This document shows positions 38,798 to 47,114 of a DNA stretch of 64,000 bases, one piece after another. Source of the DNA: DASPSM01 sp963800135 (lineage in GTDB: Bacteria > Planctomycetota > Planctomycetia > Planctomycetales > Planctomycetaceae); NCBI GenBank assembly GCA_963800135.1, contig CAWCZR010000020.1, forward strand, positions 73,585-137,584, given 5' to 3'. The position numbers and the translations under genes are program-made. The number at the start of each line of letters is the position of its first letter. Position 1 is the first letter of the stretch. The notes beneath the pieces were generated by a model. It had not been told where the DNA came from. It did no database searches and saw only the letters and a program-made list of their open reading frames with translations.

Positions 38798-39973
38798 ATG
38801 GTTCGCGTCCACCCAACGCTTGTGATTGCGGCCGTTCTCGCGGGATTCGCTCTCGTCGCCAGCAGCGGCCGATTGATGAGCGAACCGGCGGCGCCCGCCT
38901 CGCATCCGGCGGCGACCGTGCTCTCCAACGGCGCGACGATCAAGATCGAGCAGCCGAAGATCGAGGGGGGCGATTTGTGGGTGACGGCTGCCGACCTGCA
39001 GCGGATCAACGGCCTGGCGCTCAAGCCGCCGGGCGTGCTCTGCGTGGGGGACGTGTGCATCAAGCTGACGGAAAAGGGGGACGCCGCCCTGCTGCAGAAG
39101 AAGGACGGCCAGGAATGGATCAACGCGACCGGCCTGGCCCAAAAGATTCAGCAGCCGTTCGCCGTCGATCGCGAAAGCGGCACCTGGAGCTTCGGCCCGA
39201 TTCCCGAGACGCGCACGCCGTTCTTGAAGTCGGCCGTGGCGCCCAATTTCGAGCTGCCGGACCGCAAAGGCAAGCTGATTCGCTTGTCCGATTTTCGCGG
39301 CAAGAAAGTGGTGCTGATGACTTGGGCGAGTTGGTGCGGCTGCCGATTTGACGTCAAGAATTGGGAGCCGATCTATCAGCGGCTCAAGGACCGCGGGTTT
39401 GAGATTATCTCGGTCGCCGAAGACAGCGGCGGCGAGGCGGCGGCGGGCCCCACGTTCGATGCGGCCCACGTCAGCTTCGTCACGATCGTCGATCCGAATC
39501 ACACGATCAGCGCGCTTTACAACTTCGTGAACGTCCCGTCGGCCGCATGGATCGACGAGGAAGGGCACATCGTGCGGCTCAACGAGGGGACGTACGCCAA
39601 GAAGCACAACCTGGGCATGATCAAGTTCGGCACGGACGATTACGCGCCGGCCGTCGAGGACTGGGTGACGAACGGCGCTAAGAGCAAGTTCATCTGGTCC
39701 GCGGCCGAAATGGCCAAACATGTCCACCCGCGCACGCTCGACGAAGGGCGAGCCCAGTCGCTGTTCGAGCTGGGCGTCTATTTCTCGAACCAGAAGGACC
39801 TGAAGAAGGCCAAGCAATACTTCGCCGAGGCCGAGGCGCTCGACCCGGACAACTGGAACATCCATCGGCAGGACTGGGCGATCACCGACAAAAAGGCCCA
39901 GAACCGCAACTGGCTGAGCAAGGTCACGAAGTCGAAAAAGCCGTACTACGCCCCGCTCGATTTGCCGAAGTAG
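38798..39973 (+). CDS. Exported redoxin-family protein with TPR-like C-terminus and CxC active site
   Basis: The ATG at 38798 gives 391 residues. An N-terminal hydrophobic segment (PTLVIAAVLAGFALVASS) anchors or exports it. Residues 45-130 form a copper-amine-oxidase-like domain pattern (ADLQRINGLALKPPGVLCVG). The thioredoxin-fold domain follows (VAPNFELPDRKGKLIRLSDF, VVLMTWASWCGCRFD). The usual WCxPC motif is replaced by WCGC, so the second Cys is one residue early and no CxxC exists. The C-terminus has one TPR-like repeat (ARSLFELGVYFSNQ-type helix pair). Probably periplasmic; activity uncertain. Confidence 0.82.
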   Translation: MVRVHPTLVIAAVLAGFALVASSGRLMSEPAAPASHPAATVLSNGATIKIEQPKIEGGDLWVTAADLQRINGLALKPPGVLCVGDVCIKLTEKGDAALLQKKDGQEWINATGLAQKIQQPFAVDRESGTWSFGPIPETRTPFLKSAVAPNFELPDRKGKLIRLSDFRGKKVVLMTWASWCGCRFDVKNWEPIYQRLKDRGFEIISVAEDSGGEAAAGPTFDAAHVSFVTIVDPNHTISALYNFVNVPSAAWIDEEGHIVRLNEGTYAKKHNLGMIKFGTDDYAPAVEDWVTNGAKSKFIWSAAEMAKHVHPRTLDEGRAQSLFELGVYFSNQKDLKKAKQYFAEAEALDPDNWNIHRQDWAITDKKAQNRNWLSKVTKSKKPYYAPLDLPK

Positions 39974-39976
39974 GCG

Positions 39977-40930
39977 TCACGCTCCCGTGCGCCGCTTCGC
40001 CCCGTCGACAACTTGACCCACGATGTCGAGGCCGACGAGTTCGCTCCACGCCTTGGCGAGCCGCCGATAGATTGCGCCAGGCTTGCCCGTGCCGATTTGC
40101 GTGCCGTTGATTTTGGTGACGCTCATCAGGCAGTAGGGCGTGCTGGCCAAGAAGGCTTCGTCCGCGTTCACCGCGTCGAAGACCTGAAAGTCGCGGACGG
40201 CGAACGGGACGCCGAGTTTTGCTGCCAGCTCGATGACGGTCGCGCGGCTTACGCCCGGCAGCGTGTTGCGGAGCGACGGCGAGACGATTGTGCCGTCCTC
40301 GACCATCAGGAAATTCGCGGCGCCCGTCTCGGTGACGTTGCCGTCCAGGTCGAGCAAGAGGGCGGTGGCGTCCCGATCGACGAGCCGCGCCTGCTGATCG
40401 GCCAGGTAATAGTGCATGCGGCTGCGGCACTTCATTTTGGAGTCGTAGCACTGGGGCGGCACGTGGCGGATCGACGGGGTGACGAGGTGCACGCCCGACT
40501 GCACTTTGGCCGCCCACAGCTCGAACGGCAGGGGGAACGTGTCGGCGCAGAGGGTCGGCGTCGTCCGCACGCTGCCTGCCGCCCCGCCGGCGTACGTCGG
40601 ATACTCCCCCGCGGTCACGAAGATCACGAGTCCCAGCTCGTCCTCGGGGGTCAGGAGCGCGGCGTTGTTCGCGACGAGTTGCCGCACAGTGCGGCCCAGC
40701 TCCTCCATCGACAGGCCGATGTCGAAGCCGACGAAGTGCAGCGATTGGGCCAGCCGCCGCAGATGGTCGTCGAGCCGAAACGGCTCCTGGCGAAACGTCC
40801 GCACCAGCTCGGTGACGGTCGCGCCAAGCACCACGCCGGCGTCGTATACCGTCAGGTGAGCCTGCGAGGCGGGGACCATCCGGCCGTTGAGGAAGACCTG
40901 CGGCTCGCGGCGATCGAGTGACTGTTCCAT
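39977..40930 (-). CDS. Class IV PLP-dependent aminotransferase (branched-chain/D-amino acid/ADC-lyase type)
   Basis: The ATG at 40930 gives 317 residues. The fold-type IV pattern is clear: VFLNGRMVPASQAHLTVYDA at the start, SKMKCRSRMHYYLADQQA with the PLP lysine, and DGNVTETGAANFLMV and SRATVIELAAKLGVPF. The family contains branched-chain aminotransferase, D-amino-acid aminotransferase and aminodeoxychorismate lyase. The insertion around residues 110-160 makes the exact reaction uncertain. It converges with the redoxin gene; the stops are 4 bases apart. Confidence 0.85.
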   Translation of the reverse strand: MEQSLDRREPQVFLNGRMVPASQAHLTVYDAGVVLGATVTELVRTFRQEPFRLDDHLRRLAQSLHFVGFDIGLSMEELGRTVRQLVANNAALLTPEDELGLVIFVTAGEYPTYAGGAAGSVRTTPTLCADTFPLPFELWAAKVQSGVHLVTPSIRHVPPQCYDSKMKCRSRMHYYLADQQARLVDRDATALLLDLDGNVTETGAANFLMVEDGTIVSPSLRNTLPGVSRATVIELAAKLGVPFAVRDFQVFDAVNADEAFLASTPYCLMSVTKINGTQIGTGKPGAIYRRLAKAWSELVGLDIVGQVVDGAKRRTGA

Positions 40931-41058
40931 GCCTTGATCGTAAACAATCGGCCGGCACGCGTCGCCGGACGTTGGCGGGCCACCCGCGCGGGCCGAGTGT
41001 GCCGGCAGGCTGTGGCGTCCGGCTCGGGCATCCGGATGTGGTGTCTGGCTCGGGCGGC

Positions 41059-41064
41059 TATAAT
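41059..41064 (+). promoter_or_regulatory. Consensus -10 box directly upstream of the 41074 gene
   Basis: TATAAT lies only nine bases before the ATG at 41074, so transcription from it would yield a leaderless or nearly leaderless mRNA. No good -35 box is seen about 17 bases upstream. Confidence 0.4.
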
Positions 41065-41073
41065 TCCAGCGGT

Positions 41074-41607
41074 ATGTGGTTCAACGAATTCGAGCAGGAG
41101 CAGCGGTTTCGCGCAGCCTGGGAGGCCGTTTCGATTCGGCGAAACGTGCACTATTCGCTGTTTACGTTTGGCGAATCGCTGCTGCCCTACTTTCTGGTCT
41201 TGAGCGCGCCGCGGCCCGGGGAGACCGTCTCGCTGACCCGCGGCGAGGTGCGGATCGCGCGGCCGACGATCATCACGCCCCAGAGCGCCAGCCCCGAATT
41301 CCAGAATTTCTTCGACAGCGATAGTAACGCCGAGGTGGCCCAGTTCCTGTTGGCGCGGACGGCCGGCTTCTCGCACCTGAAGCTGACGAACGCCAGCGGC
41401 CCCAAGCAGGTGCAAAGCGACAGCGTCGAGGAAGTTGTCAATCGCCTCAACAAAGAGCTCGATAACGAAGAAGAAGACCACACGGCCATCCTGACCGCTC
41501 CGCCAGAGCTGGCCGGCATCGCGCTCTTGCGTTACGCGGCCGAGCGGGTCTGGAAGAGCGCGTCGGACAACATCCAAGAACTGCGCGAGCGGGGCTTCTT
41601 GCCCTGA
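41074..41607 (+). CDS. Conserved hypothetical protein
   Basis: The ATG at 41074 gives 177 residues starting MWFNEFEQEQRFRAAWEAV. The pattern is mixed alpha/beta with an acidic stretch (ELDNEEEDHTAIL) and no signal peptide. I do not recognise a domain. The in-frame stretch upstream has no protein character, and the only candidate promoter overlaps the start. It is followed by two tiny membrane proteins on the same strand. Confidence 0.7.
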   Translation: MWFNEFEQEQRFRAAWEAVSIRRNVHYSLFTFGESLLPYFLVLSAPRPGETVSLTRGEVRIARPTIITPQSASPEFQNFFDSDSNAEVAQFLLARTAGFSHLKLTNASGPKQVQSDSVEEVVNRLNKELDNEEEDHTAILTAPPELAGIALLRYAAERVWKSASDNIQELRERGFLP

Positions 41608-41649
41608 GCGTTCGGCGGAAGGTTACTCCGATCCTCCCCGGGAGGTGCG

Positions 41650-41778
41650 ATGAGTTACGACCCGGTTCCGTATGATTTTTCCGCCCTCGGGTGGGTCGTT
41701 GCTACCTTCCTGATGGGCGCACTTTTGATCGCGGCGGCCGGCGCCGCTTGGTACTTCTTGCGCAAGCGGGACCACTAA
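41650..41778 (+). CDS. Small single-pass membrane protein (42 aa)
   Basis: A strong ribosome binding site (GGGAGG, 5 bases upstream) precedes the ATG at 41650. The product begins MSYDPVPYDFSALG, has one transmembrane helix (WVVATFLMGALLIAAAGAAW) and ends in the basic YFLRKRDH. Function unknown. It lies 42 bases after the hypothetical gene. Confidence 0.65.
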   Translation: MSYDPVPYDFSALGWVVATFLMGALLIAAAGAAWYFLRKRDH

Positions 41779-41812
41779 CCGATCGAAGAGAACGGCTCCA
41801 AAGGTAATCGCG

Positions 41813-41950
41813 ATGAACGAAATGAGCCCGGGTCTCACATGGGTGGTCGCGATCGCGACGCTCGTCGCCCTCGTCTTCACGTGCTGGACAGTCCAATCCA
41901 AGCTCGCGCAGAAGCACAAAGAGCGGGACACGAGCGGCCGCGCCAATTAG
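41813..41950 (+). CDS. Small single-pass membrane protein (45 aa)
   Basis: The ATG at 41813 follows AAAGG at a suitable distance. The product has a helix (LTWVVAIATLVALVFTCW) and a charged tail (SKLAQKHKERDTSGRAN). It lies 34 bases after the preceding small gene, so the two probably form one transcript. Its 3' end overlaps the converging phosphatidyltransferase gene by four bases. Function unknown. Confidence 0.6.
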   Translation: MNEMSPGLTWVVAIATLVALVFTCWTVQSKLAQKHKERDTSGRAN

Positions 41951-42681
41951 GTCTCGCGGAGCCGCCGGTCGAGATACAGCGACGCGACGACGTAGAGCAC
42001 CGGATAGACCGCCGAGATCCAGAGGAGCGCGGCAGGCACCGGTTGCTGCGGGTAATACCAGAGAATGACGCCGATGATCGTCAGCCAGGCGAGCCCGCCG
42101 CCAATGAACAGCATCCGCCATCGCGGCGCGCGGTTGGGATAAACGAACCGCAGCGGCAGCACGCTCAGCCCGCTGAGCACCAGCGCGATCGCCAGCACCA
42201 AGCCGCGGCCGAATTCCGAAAGCCAGACCGCCGTGTAAAAGGCGAACACATTCCAGTACGAGGGGAAGCCCAAGAAGAAGCCGTTCGTCTCCTCTTTGGC
42301 ACCGGTGTTGACGAAGGCGAACACGCTGGCGACCAGCGGCACGCTGATCCACAGCCAGCCGGGCGCGGGCAGCCAGTTGGCGCCGGCGATCATCATCAGC
42401 GGCAGGAACGTGTAATTGACGTAGTCGACGATGTCGTCGAGCTTGCGGCCGTCGATGTGCGGCACGACTTCCTTCACGCGGAACTTGCGGGCGAAGGTGC
42501 CGTCGGTGGCGTCGATCAGCACGGCCACGATCATCCAGATGAAGGCCCGGCGGTAGTTCTGCTGCAGGATGTCGCCGGCAATCAGCGCGGCGCATAACAG
42601 CCCCAGCGCCGTGTAGGCGTGGACGGCGTAGGCGAATAGTTTTTCCCGGGGCGAGTAGATCGGTGGTGCTGGATCGCTCAT
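41947..42681 (-). CDS. CDP-alcohol phosphatidyltransferase, phosphatidylcholine-synthase-like
   Basis: The ATG at 42681 overlaps the stop of the upstream symporter gene (ATGA). The 244-residue membrane protein has about eight helices. The CDP-alcohol transferase motif is in IDATDGTFARKFRVKEVVPH and IDGRKLDDIVDYVNYTF. The long spacing and the GRKLDDIVDY ending are those of bacterial phosphatidylcholine synthase (Pcs), which condenses CDP-diacylglycerol with choline, more than those of PgsA or PssA. Coupling to a choline-transporter-like gene supports choline as the acceptor alcohol. Acts in the inner membrane. Confirmed frame, no indels. Confidence 0.82.
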   Translation of the reverse strand: MSDPAPPIYSPREKLFAYAVHAYTALGLLCAALIAGDILQQNYRRAFIWMIVAVLIDATDGTFARKFRVKEVVPHIDGRKLDDIVDYVNYTFLPLMMIAGANWLPAPGWLWISVPLVASVFAFVNTGAKEETNGFFLGFPSYWNVFAFYTAVWLSEFGRGLVLAIALVLSGLSVLPLRFVYPNRAPRWRMLFIGGGLAWLTIIGVILWYYPQQPVPAALLWISAVYPVLYVVASLYLDRRLRET

Positions 42682-44234
42682 GCGGGCGAGTCTGTCTGGG
42701 GAAGGAGACCGTCCGCCGATGGTACGGCCAGACTCCGCGGCGGGAAAGCCGTTTGCGTCAGACGGGAGACGACCAAGAGCACCAGCCATCCGGCGAGCAT
42801 GGCCGTCGTGCGATAGGGGAAGACGTAGAACCCGTGCTGGCTGTCGATCGGCAAGGGCAGGAGCGCGGGGATGCCCAGCGACGGCTCGCCCGCCGCCACG
42901 CGCAGGGCCAACCCTGTGCACGCGCCGGCCATCGCACCGGCCGCATTGGTCCAGCGCACGAAGAGCGCGCAGACCAGTTGCGGAAAGAGGATCACGTAAA
43001 TCAGATCCGAGCAGAGCACCCACAGCGAATAAATGCTGGTCGTGGCGAGCGCCAGGGAGGCCGCCGCGCCGCCGGCCGCCAGAATGGCCAACCGCACCAT
43101 CAGGCGAATCTCCGCGTGTCCGGCCGTCGGGCGAAAGATCGGTCGATACACGTTCCAGACGAACATCGACGACGCGGAGAGAAAGGACGAATCGATCGAC
43201 GACATGACGGCCGCCGCAATCGCCCCCAGGCCAACGGCCGCCACGAGCGGCGGTGTCAGGTTCCGCAGCAAGTAAGGCAGGATCATGGCCGCGCTCGCCG
43301 GCGGACCGACCGGCGCCTGCGACCAGTCGATCGTCCGGCCGATGGCGCCGATCAGGGCCGGCGGCAGGGACATGGCCAGGCACAAAAAGCCCGCGCAGAC
43401 CGAGAAGGCGACGGCCGTCCGCTCGGTCTTGCAGGCCAGCACTCGCTGAAAATAAACGTGCCAGGGAATGCCGCCGAAGATCAGGAGGAACGCCGTGTCG
43501 AGCCAGCCCCAACCCCACGACTCGTGCCAATTCGCAAATTGGAAGGCCGCGGCAGGAGGCACGAGCGACGCGTTGGCGCCCAACTGCTCGTGATAGGCGG
43601 TCCAAACGTGGGACAGGCCGCCGACGTGATCGAGCAGAAAAGGGATCGACAGGCAGAGCCCCCCGGCCATGAAGAAGAACTGCAGCGCGTCGGTCCAGGC
43701 GACCGCCCACAGTCCGCCGCGAACGGTGTAGGCGACGGCGATGGCCGTCGAGAGCAGCACGGCCGGAGTTTGCTTGATTTCGAGAATCGTGCTGAAGGTC
43801 ATGCCGAGCGCGGCCAGGATCATCGCGCTCCAGAAGATCTCGCCGAGCACCGCCGGCACAAACAGTACGGCCGCCGATTCTTTGCCGTAGCGGCGGTCGA
43901 ACAGGTCGACCATCGTGGTGAAACCGTGCCGCCGCATGGGAGCGGCGAAGAACAGCCCGCCCAAAATCAGCGACAGCGCGTAGCCCCAGGGGGCCTGCGT
44001 GGCGACGATGCCGTTGGCGTAGACGTTTTCCGCCGTGCCGTTGATGTAGCCGCCGTCGAGCCAGGTGGCGGTCATCGTCAGCACGCCCAGCACGAGGGGC
44101 AACCGCCGGCCGGCCAGGAGCAACCCGTCGGTCGTTTGGTTCGATTTCGTGCGGCGGCCGACGTAGGTCCCGAGGGCGAAAAAAATCGCGTAAAACAGCG
44201 TAACCGTGACCAGCCCGGCCGTGCGGACGCTCAT
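42678..44234 (-). CDS. Sodium:solute symporter resembling the high-affinity choline transporter (SLC5A7/CHT)
   Basis: The ATG at 44234 gives 518 residues with about thirteen transmembrane helices. Stretches recall eukaryotic CHT closely: TMTATWLDGGYINGTAENVY, QAPWGYALSLILGGLFFA, MILPYLLRNLTPPL, GLGAIAAAVMSSIDSSFLSA and SSMFVWNVYRPIF, plus SSDLIYVILFPQL. These include the Na+-site region and the substrate-facing helix of the SSS family. The gene precedes and overlaps the Pcs-like gene by four bases, so uptake would feed phosphatidylcholine synthesis. It follows ppa by 106 bases on the same strand. Choline specificity is inferred from resemblance and context. Confidence 0.82.
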   Translation of the reverse strand: MSVRTAGLVTVTLFYAIFFALGTYVGRRTKSNQTTDGLLLAGRRLPLVLGVLTMTATWLDGGYINGTAENVYANGIVATQAPWGYALSLILGGLFFAAPMRRHGFTTMVDLFDRRYGKESAAVLFVPAVLGEIFWSAMILAALGMTFSTILEIKQTPAVLLSTAIAVAYTVRGGLWAVAWTDALQFFFMAGGLCLSIPFLLDHVGGLSHVWTAYHEQLGANASLVPPAAAFQFANWHESWGWGWLDTAFLLIFGGIPWHVYFQRVLACKTERTAVAFSVCAGFLCLAMSLPPALIGAIGRTIDWSQAPVGPPASAAMILPYLLRNLTPPLVAAVGLGAIAAAVMSSIDSSFLSASSMFVWNVYRPIFRPTAGHAEIRLMVRLAILAAGGAAASLALATTSIYSLWVLCSDLIYVILFPQLVCALFVRWTNAAGAMAGACTGLALRVAAGEPSLGIPALLPLPIDSQHGFYVFPYRTTAMLAGWLVLLVVSRLTQTAFPPRSLAVPSADGLLPQTDSPA

Positions 44235-44307
44235 AATCAATTCGGGCCCCGTTGCCGCGGAAGAAAGCAGGCGGCAACTGTAACCGGCGGGGCGCGAGTC
44301 TCGCCAG

Positions 44308-44349
44308 CGACGTCAGCGATCCGACGTCAACGATCTGACATCAATTGTC
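44308..44349. promoter_or_regulatory. Three 14-base tandem repeats upstream of the choline operon
   Basis: Units CGACGTCAGCGATC, CGACGTCAACGATC and TGACATCAATTGTC lie head to tail, overlapping the last codons of ppa and ending about 75 bases before the symporter start. They could be an operator. Confidence 0.4.
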
Positions 44350-44910
44350 AAACGGGCTGCGCGTCTTGGCGATCAGTTGGCGGCGTTTTCGGTCGTAGTC
44401 GCTGATCGCCTGGTGGATGATCTTGAGCGCGTCTTCGGCTCCCAACGGCTTGTCGATCACGACTTCCTTGCCTTCGAGCACCTTGTAATCGAGAAAGAAC
44501 CGCTGCAGTTGCAGCGTGCGATAGTCGGGCAGTTCCTCGATGTCACGAAAGCTGCGATACTCCGGGTCGTCGATGTGGACGGCGATGATTTTGTCGTCCT
44601 GCCCCTTTTCGTCGCGCATGGGCATCACGCCGATGGCCCGCGCCCGCATCACGGCCTGCGGGATGACCGGTTCCTGCCCCAGCACCAGCACGTCGAGCGG
44701 GTCGCCGTCCTCGCAATAGGTCTGCGGAATGAAGCCGTAGTTGGCTGGATAGTAGACCGCGCTAAACAGCACGCGGCTGACCATCAACAGGCCGGTCGCC
44801 TTATCGAGCTCGTACTTGACGTTCGAGCCCCGCGGGATCTCGACGTAGACGGGAAACCACTCGACGATGTCGCTCGGCAAGGGGATGTCGTGCCACGGGT
44901 GGGTGTTCAT
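44341..44910 (-). CDS. ppa: Inorganic pyrophosphatase (family I)
   Basis: The ATG at 44910 gives 189 residues, the family's usual length. The active-site signatures are YVEIPRGSNVKYELDKATG, YPANYGFIPQTYCEDGDPLD (DGDPLDVLV with the metal-binding Asp residues) and AVHIDDPEYRSF with the later Lys in RRQLIAK. It hydrolyses cytosolic PPi from biosynthetic reactions. An upstream in-frame extension to 45000 lacks homology. The gene is divergent from truD. Confidence 0.95.
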   Translation of the reverse strand: MNTHPWHDIPLPSDIVEWFPVYVEIPRGSNVKYELDKATGLLMVSRVLFSAVYYPANYGFIPQTYCEDGDPLDVLVLGQEPVIPQAVMRARAIGVMPMRDEKGQDDKIIAVHIDDPEYRSFRDIEELPDYRTLQLQRFFLDYKVLEGKEVVIDKPLGAEDALKIIHQAISDYDRKRRQLIAKTRSPFDN

Positions 44911-45008
44911 TTTCGTACCTTGAGAGAGCAGACGCCGCGTGCCCGGCGCGACAGGCAAGGCCCGTCGGCCGTCGTGGGGATGAGCCGCGCGGGTCAGCAC
45001 ATTATAAG

Positions 45009-45073
45009 ACGACCGGCTTTGCCGGAAGATAAAACGACCGCTTTGCCGGAGAATCGAACGACCGGCTGCTGGA
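45009..45073. repeat. Three imperfect ~25-base tandem repeats with hairpins
   Basis: The unit ACGACCGGCTTTGCCGGA occurs at about 45009 and, with a missing G, at 45034; a truncated ACGACCGGCTG follows at 45058. The first two each contain a small hairpin (CCGGC-TTT-GCCGG). They lie between the ppa and truD starts. Confidence 0.6.
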
Positions 45074-45080
45074 ATGTTGC

Positions 45081-46169
45081 ATGGACATGCGCCCGCACAA
45101 CCGCAAAACGCGGACCGCCGCCTTCGCCTCTCTTCCCTATTTGACCCCGGAGTTGCCCGGCGTGGGTGGCACGCTCAAGCGCGAGCCGGACGATTTTGTG
45201 GTCGAGGAAATTGCCGCATACGAGCCGAGCGGAGCGGGCGAACACCTGTTTCTGTGGCTGGAAAAACGGGATCTGTCGGCCGACGAGCTGCTGCGACACC
45301 TGGCCCGGCGGCTAGACGTGCGCTCGGCCGACATCGGCATGGCCGGAGTGAAAGATCGCCGCGCCGTGACTCGCCAGTGGATTTCGGTTCCTGCCCGCTC
45401 CGAGGCGAATGTTGCCCAAGTTGCGAGCGATCGGGTGAGCGTTCTAAAGAGCGCGCGGCACGGCAACAAACTCCGCACGGGACACTTGCGCGGCAATCGC
45501 TTCTCGCTCGTGCTGCGCGACGTGGTCGACGGCGCCGCCGAGCGCGCGAAACACATCGCCGAGGCCATCGGCCGCTTAGGATTTCCGAATTACTTCGGAG
45601 AGCAGCGTTTCGGCAACGCAGAGCAAACGCTGCAACTGGGCCTCGACCTGATCAGCGGACGCGCGTCGCCCAGGTCGATTCCGCCTGCCAAACGGCGATT
45701 TTTGCTGCGGATGGCGCTTTCGGCCGTGCAATCGGCCCTGTTCAACGCGGTGCTCGCCGCACGGCTCAGCGGTGGCCGTTTGCACACGGTGCTTCCCGGA
45801 GACGTGATGCAAGTGGCAGCGAGCGGCGGGCCGTTCGTGGTGGAAGATCGGGCCGTCGAGCAGCGACGCTTCGACGCTCGCGAAACGGTGATCACCGGAC
45901 CGATCTTCGGCCCCAAGATGCGGGCCCCGCAGGGCGACGCGGCCGAACTCGAACAAGCAGTGCTCGACGATTGGGGGCTCGCGGCCGCCGACTTCACACG
46001 TTTTTCACAACTCACCAGCGGCACGCGCCGACCACTTCTCGTTTGGCCGAATAACCTGGTCGTGCAAGCGGGCGAGCGGAACTTGCGACTCGACTTCGAA
46101 TTGTCCTCCGGCAGTTACGCGACGTGTCTGTTGCGAGAATTCATGAAGTCGGCGGCCGACGTCGAATAG
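45081..46169 (+). CDS. truD: tRNA pseudouridine(13) synthase
   Basis: The ATG at 45081 gives 362 residues. TruD signatures are LKREPDDFVVEEIAAYEPSG, GMAGVKDRRAVTRQWIS with the catalytic Asp, NKLRTGHLRGNRFSLVLR and GFPNYFGEQRFG. The TRUD insertion domain and the C-terminal RLDFELSSGSYATCLLREFM are present. It isomerises U13 in tRNAs. The frame is intact. A second Met two codons on could also start the protein. Confidence 0.95.
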   Translation: MDMRPHNRKTRTAAFASLPYLTPELPGVGGTLKREPDDFVVEEIAAYEPSGAGEHLFLWLEKRDLSADELLRHLARRLDVRSADIGMAGVKDRRAVTRQWISVPARSEANVAQVASDRVSVLKSARHGNKLRTGHLRGNRFSLVLRDVVDGAAERAKHIAEAIGRLGFPNYFGEQRFGNAEQTLQLGLDLISGRASPRSIPPAKRRFLLRMALSAVQSALFNAVLAARLSGGRLHTVLPGDVMQVAASGGPFVVEDRAVEQRRFDARETVITGPIFGPKMRAPQGDAAELEQAVLDDWGLAAADFTRFSQLTSGTRRPLLVWPNNLVVQAGERNLRLDFELSSGSYATCLLREFMKSAADVE

Positions 46170-46611
46170 GCGGCGAGCTTTGCAGCCGCGCCTCCGCCGG
46201 GCCCGGAGCGGAACGGGAATCTACGCGTAGGCGTCGCAGCAATCAACCCGGACTGGATTAATACAGCTGCTGGAGCGCGGAATACGGAACAAGCCGGCCC
46301 GAAGGCGAATCAAGGTGCATTTCGGAAGCAGTGCGGCAGGCTTCGTGAGTTGCTGTCGGCAGTGATGGGAGTCGGAAGAGGACGGAAGCTTAGCGGCATA
46401 CGGCAATGGGGCGGATCGCCGAGCGGCGGCCGAGGCGACTTCACTCGACAGGCGCTCACCATCTAACCGACGCATTGAGCAAGCGTGCGAAATCGCGCAA
46501 GCTAAAGGTCCCAAACGTGCAGAGGAAAGCGTTAGCGCGCGGAACATTCGGCGGTGCCCAGAGGTGCCGCGCCCTACGCCACGATCCGCGAGCTTTCTAG
46601 AGGCCAAACCG
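46170..46611. other. Gap without a supported gene
   Basis: Short frames on both strands show no family or signal features. Nothing structured was noticed. Confidence 0.4.
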
Positions 46612-46908
46612 ATGCTCGACGCCAAAGAGGAACATGCGGTGGAGGCGACCGAGGTCACGTCCTCCGAGCAACTCAAACTCTCTGAGCAAAGCCAGCGCGA
46701 CGCGGACAGCCAAGCCGACGACGCGCCGAACGTGCCTTTCGAGGACTTCCTCGTCGACGAAGCCGGGATGGAGACTTTTCCGGCCAGCGACCCCCCGTCG
46801 TGGACCCCGTCGACGGTGGCGGGCCACCCGCACCTGCGACCCGGGCCGGTCGAACCGACCCCGCAACCGGACGCCGGGTCGACCGAGACGACAAACTCAC
46901 CCGGCTGA
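46612..46908 (+). CDS. Small acidic protein with FPASDPP motif
   Basis: The ATG at 46612 gives 98 residues, rich in Glu, Ser and Pro and likely disordered. The segment VDEAGMETFPASDPPSWTPS resembles a short motif recurring in small proteins of many bacteria whose role is unknown. No signal peptide. The ribosome binding site is weak (AGAGG). Confidence 0.6.
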   Translation: MLDAKEEHAVEATEVTSSEQLKLSEQSQRDADSQADDAPNVPFEDFLVDEAGMETFPASDPPSWTPSTVAGHPHLRPGPVEPTPQPDAGSTETTNSPG

Positions 46909-47114
46909 GAGCAGCCCCCGCCCGAACGAAAAACCTCAAAACCGGCGCGGTGCTTCGAGTTGGGAGCGGGCCAGGGTCGCCGTCCGGTCGAATTCACCCG
47001 AGCGCCGTGTTAGGATGAATTTCCCGCGGATTGATGCCGATTCGATCCTCCGCTGCCGCCTTTGTCCCCCTTCCGTCCCGCCCGTTCACTCCCCCTGCGC
47101 TTTTGGAGTTCCCC

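Noticed and set aside
42663..44405. 580-codon plus-strand open frame, Arg/Gln/Gly-rich
   Set aside because: Antisense to the choline-transporter-like gene; composition unlike a protein.
45009..45073. Possible CRISPR-like array
   Set aside because: Units are contiguous tandem repeats without spacers, and only three.
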